From: Atopsyche davidsoni
Lineage: Eukaryota > Arthropoda > Insecta > Trichoptera > Hydrobiosidae
Direction of reading: 5' to 3'
DNA: 64,000 nucleotides
Assembly: GCA_022113835.1 (NCBI GenBank)
Contig: JAILWY010000023.1
Location: forward strand, 11,284,001-11,348,000
Made by a program: the position numbers and the translations under genes. The notes below the pieces were generated by a model. That model worked only from the letters and a program-made list of their open reading frames with translations. It was not told the DNA's origin and ran no database searches. Shown piece by piece: positions 51,090 through 60,940 of this stretch; position 1 is the stretch's first letter; each line of letters opens with the position of its first letter.

Positions 51090-51611
51090 ATGATGAATTA
51101 TTTGCATATTCTTATAGAAATTTACAATGAGTAAAATCTAAAAGTATTAAGGCTCTTTATTCTGAAATAAAAACGACTACAGTGAAACAACCGTCGATGG
51201 AATAGATTTTACAAGTGACCTTTGCTTAACATATTTAACATTAAAATATGTATGTGATTTAGAATAAATATAATGATTACAGATAAGTCTTGATAATAAA
51301 CAAAGACATGCCTCCTTGCTAGTCTATACAAAAAATATACTTATTTTATAAGTATCAGATAATTAAACACTGAAATATTGTATATTTAAACTGAATTTTT
51401 TTTTAATGTTTGACTAACGAAGTCCTCATTAGTCAGATAAACAAAAAAAAAAACTAAGAATGCGGAGTTTTTTTTGTGTTTTTATGAAAAATCCTCGCGA
51501 TCAAAGAGGCAGAGTAACATAGACGACTGGCACAGTTCCCTCGCAAGAAAATTATCATTCTTATTGCCCTGCAAGCCATGCAATAGTTCGACGGCGCTGT
51601 CTCATTAGTGC

Positions 51612-51636
51612 AGCCCGCGTGGCGGCGCGGCGGGCT
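51612..51636. repeat. 25-base GC-rich hairpin
   Basis: AGCCCGC and GCGGGCT pair perfectly over 7 bp around the 11-base loop GTGGCGGCGCG, in a narrow GC tract. Confidence 0.35.
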
Positions 51637-54279
51637 CCACTCCGGCGTCGCGCGTAGAGCTTAACAGCGATTCAGGAAATAAAATGAAGAGCAACGGTGC
51701 TTATATTTAAATATAAGTCGTTAAATATTTCCTTAAAGCGTGTAACTTTCTACGGATGAACAGCATTTTTATCAACAAATAAATTAAGGCAAGCGCGCGA
51801 GAGTCATAGAGAAGCTCCCATTTTTAATAATTACTAATTTATTATATAGATTGTATAATAGTAGTAATATTTACCACTCAATAATATACGTTACAATTGC
51901 GTTGTTTTATCAACCAATCAATCTTAATTGATAATAGAAGATGCCATTTGACTGATATATTGGACATCATAGATAATAGCGTTTAATTTCATTACTGCAT
52001 TAAATATTAAGCGGTAAGATTGTGGATCGAATGAGCTCAACACTGCCCGCTCGCGTGATAAGTATTTCTAATTTTCTTTGAATTTTAGAGCGCTAGAATA
52101 AGGAATGTGTACATCGCGCAGCTCGCTTTATAAAATATAAAAGTGTCTGAGATTCAGCAACAAGTTCCGGAAGGCCGGAAGACTTCCCGGGTTATTAGCG
52201 AATCACTTCCCCGAGTAACGGCCTAAGACCTAAAACGAGAAATAAATATTCCTCGGCGTACGCTACCCGACAAAAGGAAACGAGGACCAAACAAATCATG
52301 CAACACCCTCGAGTGGCCGGCGGGCCCGCCGACACGCCAACCCTTTATTAGGCGCTAAGCAGCCAGCTCGTGATGAATGTTCCAGAGCGGTGCTCCGAAA
52401 TCAAAGCGTGATTTACTGTATTCTTTGTGAAGACTCTCGAGGGCCCCGCGGCCGATATTGCAATGATGAATGATAAAAATAACGCCGTTCTTCACTTCGG
52501 AAGTCAGAGCGGATACGACCGTCAGTATTTATTTCACAAAGGTTACTTTTTAAGTAAATATATTGAAATTTATGTAATTAAGCATCACGTCGCAATTCAT
52601 CAATCTTGTCTTATTAAGCTTATTGTTAAATTTAGAAATTCTCATGAATACCAATAGCAGAGGAGAGCTTTTCGAGGGGTATCTAGATTTCATTCTTATA
52701 ATTTATGCTAAAATATTTATATATTTCGGAGGCATTACAACCCATTCAAATTTATAGCCGATTTCACAATAAATTATAAATAGTCAAATCTAAATTTTCT
52801 GACTCGGTACAAAGAACATTTCATACTCAATGCGAGATAAAAACGTACCGAGAGTATGCGCCGTACAAAAATGTCCCCGATAAAGACTGCCGAGATGTTA
52901 ATCTAGTTATATAATATGTGTATAATAATACAATGTTCAAACATCTCGAGCATAGCCTAGCACGCGCGCACGGGCGACGTAAGCCCGTATACGGTAGACG
53001 CTTTTAGCCTAGAAATTTTATAAACGTATAGAGTAGTAATGCTTTTATGAGGAAGTTATGTTACCTGAAAGGTTCTCCACGTTCAGCCGTAAAAGATGAA
53101 AAAGGAAAAATACGCCAAAAATAATATTTGCGGTTCTCGCAACACTTTTCAAAAATGGCAATAAAAATACAGCTATTGTGGATGTTGGGGGAATACGGCG
53201 TCTCGGGGAATTCCAGCGTTTATGATAATTTCATTTGGAAACAAAGTTCTTTTCATTATATTATAATCAGAATTTCGAATACTACGTCGGTAAGACAATG
53301 AGAAAGTCAAATAAACCGTTTGCCCTTTGTCAATTACCATTTTAATTTACAAAAAACTAACTAGTTTAATCAAATGTGAATTCATAAGTAGCTTTTAAAG
53401 CTGAATGATTATTTATATAAAAGGGTTTGTACTTCCAATAAGAATGAAGAAACTAGAAAGCCAACCCTTCGGACGCGCCCTTCCAATCACTGTTGCGAGT
53501 GATGACATCACAACAGAAACCCACAAAGAATGACAAAGAACGGACACAAGTTTTGTTCCGTAAACAATAATAGCGAAAAGGTCAGAAAGAAGTTAATAAG
53601 TTCAGTAATTTTATCCTAAGAGAAGTAGACGGGAAATGCTACTAATACCTTGTTATATATAAATCTAATTATTTATAACAAACTACGTAAATATAATAAA
53701 AATACATTCTTATAAGTAAAGAATGTATAAAGATGTGATCAAAATCAGTGAAGTCATTGTCTACAATTCATTATTCTTTATTATTCTACGAATGTAAACA
53801 GTGTGTGCATTATTTCATAAACCATTGCGGAAACAACATGTGAAATGGTTTAAAATTTAAATTTAGATATAATATAAGAACACAGTATAAAAAAAAAAAA
53901 ATTACCCTGAGCTACATTACCCTAATAAAATTATAATTAAATTAGGATGAATGATTAATATTAATTAAATACATTCAAATAAAACAAAACAAATAAGAAT
54001 TGTCCGTTTTAATTCCATTTTAAAAATAAAAAAAACTATAATGCCACTTAAATACGGCGTATAATTATTTGTTAGTGAATTTCATAAAAAAAATCATATT
54101 TTTAGCACACGATACATACAGCAACAAAAAAACTATTTCATAAACAAGCCAGTTATTATTTCCAACGAAAAACAAAATATCACACACAATTTTCGGAGGT
54201 ATCAGGTCCGGTCCGGAAGTCAAACAAAAAGCGATCGCCTTTGTCGCGGAGGCCGTCATCTTTTGTTACTGTCACCTCA

Positions 54280-54309
54280 GGCCGCGCCGGCCGGGGAGGG
54301 GCGGCGGCC
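54280..54309. repeat. 30-base GC-rich hairpin with one bulge
   Basis: GGCCGCGCC pairs with GGC-(G)-GCGGCC over 9 bp with one bulged G and an 11-base loop. It is again a ~30-base bulged hairpin in a GC tract, but composition makes chance pairing easy. Confidence 0.35.
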
Positions 54310-54876
54310 CATTTAACTCGGCGCAGATCAAGAACACTTAGGGGAAGGGGCCAACGACACCCCGGATTCGGGGCCATCATAAAAACTGACAAGTTTGCCG
54401 GTCTGTCTATTCGGGGGCCACCGTCGCGATCGGGTAGGGTATTTTTTTTTAGATTTAGTTTCCTTTTATGTACGGGTCGAGTGAAAATATTTATCTACAC
54501 CGACCCCGCCCTATTGATTGCGCTTCGATATACTTATACATTTCAAATATCGACTCGCGCGGTGTAAAAATACGATGTCCGTCGGAAAAGCCTTCAATAA
54601 AATTGGTTTTGACAAACTATGCACCGCGAGTGAACGGATACGCCATGCTTAAAAACATAAAATAACCAGAGTAAAAATATCAAATAGGTGAATGCGTGAT
54701 ATTGTTTATGACGTAATAAATACATCTTATACTTCAGCTTTAGGCTTACATGAATATATTAAATTTAAAACATGAACGTATTAAATTATAAACCGTTAAT
54801 TTATAATAAACACCCAAAAGCACGCAGCCGTGTTTTTATTTGCGTACTAGTGGCGAGGAAATCCAAAAGAGAGCTC

Positions 54877-54908
54877 GCGGCGAGGCGGCGAGGCGGCGAG
54901 GCGGCGAG
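54877..54908. repeat. (GCGGCGAG)4 octamer repeat
   Basis: Four exact 8-base units, 32 bp, followed by the degenerate GCGACGCG. It has the same period as the other GC arrays in the window. Confidence 0.85.
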
Positions 54909-55042
54909 GCGACGCGCCATCCGAGCCCCGCAAGGCATCGCCGGGAAAACATTGCGGACGCTTTACGACTCCGCATCCATTGAAATATCGCCATTTCTCA
55001 AAACAATTATGCTTTTAAAAAGAAGCGATTTGTCAAAAGCAG

Positions 55043-55051
55043 AAGATGGCG
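55043..55051 (+). promoter_or_regulatory. YY1/Pho-like motif
   Basis: AAGATGGCG, the form closest to the vertebrate YY1 consensus, about 135 bp after the octamer repeat. Confidence 0.28.
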
Positions 55052-55674
55052 TGTTTTCCGACGACTTATCAAAATTTAACGGGTGAACGTGTTATTTAAA
55101 AAAATAATCGTGTGCCAACGATAACGGACGTGCTTTTCAAGATTAGAGCCCCATGAGACACGACAGCAATTAAATGATATTTATTGTTGCAAGCGATATA
55201 TTCTCAAAATGCGTAATGTAAATAAATCTTTACGCACAAATTGTACGATATTGATTTACTCCGTAAGAAAGCTTCCCGTTGCTATTAATCAAATACGAAC
55301 ACTGCGATGTTCCGATAAATCGAAAGGATGGACTCGTGTATCTATCTTCAGTGTAAAAGACATTTGAAATGATGCAGTTTCATATAAATAATGAAGACCT
55401 TGCGATAAGATATCACAGCTTCTGACCGATGAAAATCAGTGTGAAAATACGTTTTCTCATAACTGCGATAATCGGCACGGAGGAAGAAAATGAACTTTGG
55501 CTAATGACAAACTGACGCAGCATAATACGACGACACTGCCGCGCTCCGATTAATGGAATCGATAAGGCGACAAAGAGGAGGAACTAATTCTGATTGACTA
55601 CGGGCGTAACGTCCGAGCCCCCGGGGCCAAATCGCCTCTGCCGTATTAGACAAAAGCGGAATCGCTCCGAGGAG

Positions 55675-55720
55675 CCGCGCCGGCCGCGGCCCCGCGACGA
55701 GCCGCGGCAGCCCGGCGCGG
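55675..55720. repeat. CCGCGCCGG-arm hairpin, copy 3, extended
   Basis: CCGCGCCGG (55675-55683) and CCGGCGCGG (55712-55720) pair perfectly, the same 9-bp arm as at 2999. Directly inside, CCGCGGC pairs with GCCGCGG (55701-55707), making 16 pairs interrupted only by a 4-base bulge (CAGC), closing a 10-base loop. It is the most stable of the three related hairpins. Confidence 0.6.
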
Positions 55721-56239
55721 AAAGTTTAGCCGTTGACTCTTCAAAGCGGAATTCTAAACGAGAAACATTAATTAAACAGGCGGAGGAGACGCTCCCATTT
55801 TGATGTATGGGATTTGGAGTAACTCGTGAAGAGATGTGAGTTTCGATATTACCTCGTCGTTCTCCATCGGATGGTTTTGAATACCGCGCTTGTTTATTTT
55901 AATTATGCCTACCTGAGGATATAATTACAAAATAATCAAGGCATTAATCTACCGCCGGAATCACGGCGTCTATCAAATATCTGACATAAGCATCATTAAA
56001 CAAAATGTTCATAAATACGCCATTACAATACCGTGCGCTACAATGTTATGGGGAAATTTCATGCAGCGTCTACTAAAAACCGCGCTCGTTAATAAACCGA
56101 GCAAAATTGAAAGGGATATTGACGCGCTGCCCAGTGACCGAGGATATTTTAATCAGTCCGGTATTATGCGCGCATCAAAAACAAAATCTGCGACCCTCGG
56201 GCGGATGGGGCGCGACGGGTCCGTTTTACGGCCCTTCAG

Positions 56240-56248
56240 CGCCATCTT
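56240..56248 (-). promoter_or_regulatory. YY1/Pho-like motif
   Basis: CGCCATCTT in CAGCGCCATCTTC, identical in its nine bases to the right half of the double site at 35062. Confidence 0.28.
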
Positions 56249-56665
56249 CTTCTATTGTCCCTTCATTTTTACAGTCCCGGTTCGGAGACCGAATGGCCGA
56301 TTAAAAGTAAACACGTCCCCGGGCGGCCGAGGAGACGGAGCGGGAAGCTCCCGAGCATAAAGAGCACCTGCCGCAGCCCGAAACAGACGCGGACCTCGCG
56401 CTAATGTTACGCCCGGTGTATTAAGGATCATCGCGAACGGAGGCCGGTCGGCGTCCGCGGCGTGCTCGAGTGGGGGCGCATAACGAGCGGCCGGACCCCA
56501 CGCTGTTCGCTTCGGGAAAAATAAAAAAAACAACGTTATCACGGAGAACATCCGCGCGTATCGAAAATTCACACCAACGAAGGCGCCAGCAGGTCGATTC
56601 ATCTCGCACCGTAGCTCACAGCACGGTGAAGCAGCTCCACTACCGAGGGCCTCTGTCGCCGAGCG

Positions 56666-56695
56666 CTCCGCGTCAGAGTAGCGCGGGTCGCGGAG
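56666..56695. repeat. 7-bp GC-rich inverted repeat
   Basis: CTCCGCG and CGCGGAG pair perfectly across 16 bases. Moderate support only. Confidence 0.35.
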
Positions 56696-56744
56696 TATCG
56701 CGACCGATAGAGCGGGCCGGGTGGGAATCATAAACTAACATAAA

Positions 56745-56786
56745 CCTCGGGCCCGCACGTCCGGCGGCTAATTGTGCGGCCCGAGG
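56745..56786. repeat. 42-base hairpin, 13 bp with one bulge
   Basis: CCTCGGGCC-(C)-GCAC pairs with GTGCGGCCCGAGG over 13 bp with a single bulged C, closing the 15-base loop GTCCGGCGGCTAATT. It is among the best-formed hairpins of the window. Confidence 0.55.
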
Positions 56787-57141
56787 GCGGTGCTAACAAT
56801 ATCGACTGAAGGTGAGCACGCGACGCGCATCTTGAGCAGCACTGCCATCGAGGGTGCCGGACTCGCGCTCATCGGCCACACGACAGCTATTGGAAAACCT
56901 TTGAAACAAAATATTATAGATTTTTTTTAATATTTTGTTTACATTTTCACAAATGCAAACTGTAAAGATAAAGCTCGACTCTCAACTTTTGTTTAATTTA
57001 TTGGGTGGAATCAATTACATGTGTAATTAATGAGAAAACTATTTTAAAAATAACTACATATTCGACGATAGTAGATGTGATTTAATGAACTTTTATGAAC
57101 CGAAAAAATCAGCATCATACTAGTTAAACCTTATCAGATTG

Positions 57142-57196
57142 AGCCCTTCCCGCGGCCCAAATGCGTGCGCCCACGAGTCCCGGTGCGGAAAGGGCT
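57142..57196. repeat. 55-base hairpin with 12-bp arms
   Basis: AGCCCTTCCCGC (57142-57153) pairs with GCGGAAAGGGCT (57185-57196) at 11 of 12 positions; the mismatch is again C-A. The loop is 31 bases. It lies about 360 bp after the hairpin at 56745. Confidence 0.5.
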
Positions 57197-58339
57197 AATG
57201 TTGACGATAAATTTGTATTAATAACGTAATGAGATAACAAAGTGTGAGAAACGCCCGGCTGAGGATGCAGATCGGTGCTCGTTTGCCTCGGCGGACTGTT
57301 GGCCGCTGCGAGCCAAAAGTGTTCCCGGCGAAACGCGACCGGTTATTACTGGCTATACACGCATATTATTCTACATTTATGTTGGTAACATTGTGAAACA
57401 TATTTTAAAGCTCGACCTCACTGAGTTGGCGTTATTGCCGAGAATACAATAATAAAGGATTAGTTTTCTGATTTTAACTTACGCGAATGCGTACATAACT
57501 CACACTCACAAGAATCGAGAATAATCGATCCATTTCATTGTCACCCCTACTTTATTTTCTTCTACCCCATTTTCTTTTTCATAGGCTCACACTAACGCTT
57601 TATCAATCCATCGTCTGTCTAATCCAATCTGATCTTTCTGACTCTCTGCGAGTCTCCGGGGGCTACTGGGAGACCCTCCGAGTCCATACGCGGTCCCAGT
57701 TTTGGAAAATATCCTGGATATTGTTTTCGTGCCAACATCGCACGAAAGTAAACAAAACTTTCGCTCAAATGAACTAAATGGAAAAATGACTGCTACAAAA
57801 ATGTACGCGGTTATTACGAATATAGAATTTTTACAACTTAATAGCGGTCTTTTTTTAAATGTCGAAAATATTTCCGTACAAAAATGAACAGAAAAATTAA
57901 CTGAAATGTCTCTCTTTCGCGGTACGAGAAGAGCAATTGGCCGTTCAGGTCACGTACATACTAGGGCTGGCCTAATAAATACGACTGAAAACATGTTTTC
58001 GGGTGTTAATTTTTCTATTTAAAATGCATAGGGCGGCAACACGGATGAAGTGTTTTGAATTATTAGTAACATTTTATAATTCCGCGCACAGAATAACCCA
58101 ACGGAGTATGAAAATCAATGCGCAAACAACTATTCACTTTAGGACGTCACGGAAGTATCATTGGAAAGATGCAAAATGTATTTTTAAGAGAAAAGTCGAA
58201 TGTTCGAACTGATTTCAACAAAAAGTGGAGCCAAACTCGAAGAGGTAAGATCGGTCTCAGACGCAGGATTAAATTAGCAGATGGCGGATCGGTAATTTCA
58301 CGATTCGTTTCCCAAGCGGGTCGCTGCCGAAGATAATCC

Positions 58340-58384
58340 GGCGCTCCGGCACAGGCACCATCACGCCGGCCGCGGAGCAGCGCC
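58340..58384. repeat. 45-base imperfect hairpin
   Basis: GGCGCTCCG faces CGG-(AGC)-AGCGCC: nine pairs with a 3-base bulge. The loop contains a competing CCGGC/GCCGG pairing. Moderate support. Confidence 0.35.
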
Positions 58385-59994
58385 AAAACAAACATCCCTC
58401 AATCCGCCGCGGCATCCACTCCCTGCCGCTCCAGCCTTCTCGGCTATAAAGTATACGAAATAAACAGCTGTAGCCGTTCGGTCCTATAAATCATTCGCTA
58501 ATTAACTCTGTTTCGGGCCGGGGCCGAGTAAAATCACGGAATCATAACGGACCCGCCATACTGCCGGCCGCTTTTGTAGGTTAATTAAATTTGAGCACGG
58601 CACAAGTGGGCTCAGCGCGCGTGGCGGCCATTTTGAAAACTCAAAAAATATTCCACGCTTTATGTTGTTTGGGCGGCGGAGAGACTCGCCATAGGCAGAG
58701 CTGGACAAACCAAACAATGCACGCGTCAGGAGCGACTCGCCGCCGGTGTACTCCCAAGAGGGTTTATATTCTCAAGGACGACATTATGCAGGGCAGCGCG
58801 GATTAAAAACACCGAGGTGGACTTGACAAAATCGATAGTCACTTCACAGCGAATTCAGAAGAAGGAGCGTAGCATCTAGAGAAATGTTATTGTGCGACCT
58901 TAAACAATACAACTGTCGTCAAACTAGCGGGCGGCAATGGCGAGGGCTACGTTCGGAAAGGGGTCCGATTTGTCTATTTCAAATTAAGCGTACAAAGGTT
59001 TTAATGTAACAAACCTAAAATAACTTTGCATTTTTTTAAGGTAATCAATTATTAAAAACAAAATACAATCGTTTTATTATAAATAACGGACGAATCAAAG
59101 TAAATTTAGTTTTTTGACGAATGTAAAAAATTAAGCACCAAATGCAAACAATTATTCATATTAAAGTCTACTTGGTGTGTTAAATATACCCATTTGTTAT
59201 GTTAAAAATATGTTTAGGATAAGAATTACAAGAGATTTAGAAGAGTGTAATTTTCCATAATAAAATATTTTTCAATTTATACTAAGCACAAGGCAAGTTT
59301 AACAAACATAAATAGCGTGTGTTTACAATTATAAAGTTCGCTGTATCGTTCATCCATGTAAGATTAAAGCGTTGCGCAGAAAACTTCTACCGTTTAGAGC
59401 TGTCCGTAACTTTTTTCATTTAATCTCGATACGAAGAAAACAATTTTCATTACGTCGAGGTTAAAAGCCTTCAATAATTAAGCCCATTCCCTCGCACTAA
59501 CATACTTTCAGCGAATTTTTAATTTGATTCGCTGCGTATGTAAACAGCGACCTGACAAACAAACACCTCCCGAAAGGCCATCAATCATGGGAACGCTTAC
59601 ATTAGTCACGTTTTAATTGAATCACTTAATCTTAGTTCAGCCGTGATAAAAAAATATACGGCCAGAAGCGAGCCGCCTCGGCTGCAGCGCGGCGCGTCTG
59701 TGCGATTATTTATTTACACCGTGTCGACAACTTCACTTTGCGCGACTAATGACCTCGAGTTTGATTTTCATAATTATAATTCATAATCCGGGAGTCGTTA
59801 TTGAGTCGTTCGTCTGTTATTTGCCTCACTAAAATTGTTGTAAAAATTATACGGCCGCAGCTTTCGCCTTTTGGGTTCGGTCGCGCGCGCCGGGCAGAAT
59901 GTATAGGGAAATAATTTGGAGCGACTTAATCAGCGTATATTAGGGATAAACCCGACCGCGCCGAGGCGTACATATTAAAAAATGCGCGATAACT

Positions 59995-60065
59995 TTTAGG
60001 CGGCCGAGATACACGGCAAAACGGCGCCGTTCCGAGAATCCGTATTGGTGTTCTCGGCCGCCAAA
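59995..60065. repeat. 71-base hairpin with an 18-bp stem and inner palindrome
   Basis: GGCGGCCGAGA (59999-60009) pairs perfectly with TCTCGGCCGCC (60052-60062). TTT/AAA outside and ACAC/GTGT inside add seven pairs across two one-base bulges, 18 pairs in all. The 33-base loop contains the perfect 12-bp palindrome AACGGCGCCGTT (60020-60031). The outer 7 bp look like a tRNA acceptor, but there is no GTTCRANNC loop and the length (64 bases between ends) is too short. Stem and loop sizes match the hairpin at 50153 closely. Confidence 0.65.
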
Positions 60066-60868
60066 CGATGCTGTATAACGAACAATGGCCAATGAAAAGG
60101 TGTTCCGGTGCGTCGCTTCACTTATTTTATTGCGCAAAGTAATCAAGGGCCCGTGCTCCTTAAACAATAAAAAGGTCCCTCGCGTGATGCGAATATTAAC
60201 AAGGGCGCATTTCATTTTATCTTCAGCCGGCGAGGGGTCAGATATGAAATGTAGATTTCCCCAGAAGATATGGCGAGGCGGCCACTATAAAACGGCGATT
60301 ATGTTTTAAGAAAATTAAAAGCGGCAGGGGAGTTAATTATTCTGCATCGTAAACGCAGCTCGATTCCGAAGTGACATTAGGCCGGACGCTAAAAAGGTGA
60401 TTATTATTAGGAAATTATATTTTTTTACGAATCCTCCGGGTTTTAATCACCGCCACCGACGGGGAGTCAAGAAAGAGATTTGCGTAGTCCAGAAACTCAC
60501 ACAATTTATTGTGGCATTTTCGTGCTGTAAAAAAACCATAACTTCTAATTACGACAATTCAATATTTAACAAAAAATAAAATAATTATATATTACTCAGA
60601 ATAAAAACGCAGTCGGCTAGTTCTTTTCTGAATAGAAGCACTTACGAAAAAATACGGTTACAATTTAATGCGCCGAAGATAATATTTTCAGCGTGGTGTG
60701 AATTTTCAGCACCTCTCAGATAAAAAGCCATACCGCCAAAGCGGCGAATCCGAGACTATATCATTCTAATGTGCTCGGAATCGCGGCATAATACCTCGGG
60801 GTTCATAAGAGAGTCGATGTATTCAATAGGGCGCGGTGCGGGAGACAGCGGTGCAATAAAACCCCGGA

Positions 60869-60940
60869 GGGGCTGCGGGGCGGCGGGGCTGCGGGGCTGC
60901 GGGGCTGCGGGGCTGCGGGGCGGCGGGGCGGCGGGGCGGA
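60869..60940. repeat. Nine-copy octamer minisatellite GGGGCTGC/GGGGCGGC
   Basis: Nine consecutive 8-base units, 72 bp: five GGGGCTGC, three GGGGCGGC and a final GGGGCGGA. Copy number and length equal those of the unrelated array at 18198-18269. Each unit carries a G4 run, so the G-rich strand has strong quadruplex potential. Frames through it encode Gly/Cys/Ala-rich strings that are not real proteins. Confidence 0.92.

Larger units (their letters stand above)
47072..54876. other. Non-coding block, mostly AT-rich
   Basis: GC tracts are sparse: 47570-47630, 48895-48980, 50150-50290, 50860-51080, 51580-51660, 52300-52340 and 54230-54440. The plain at 49040-49800 and that at 53640-54230 hold nothing recognisable. 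A perfect 14-bp palindrome (CGGCGGGCCCGCCG) is at 52318-52331 and a 6-bp hairpin (ACGGGC/GCCCGT) at 52970-52988. No exon is called. Confidence 0.55.
54909..60868. other. Dense non-coding mosaic, no gene called
   Basis: This 6-kb block has the highest share of moderately GC-rich, high-complexity sequence in the window, notably 55600-55740, 56130-56830, 57140-57340, 58290-58760 and 59860-60300. Hairpins at 55675, 56666, 56745, 57142, 58340 and 59995 and two YY1/Pho-like sites lie here. Open frames up to 159 codons overlap on both strands. The block could contain conserved regulatory elements, promoters or unrecognised exons; only comparison or transcripts would tell. Confidence 0.45.

Noticed and set aside
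55411..55418. TATCACAG, the 5' end of the miR-2/13 family
   Set aside because: The rest of the mature sequence does not match and no CTGTGATA-type partner arm lies within 100 bases.
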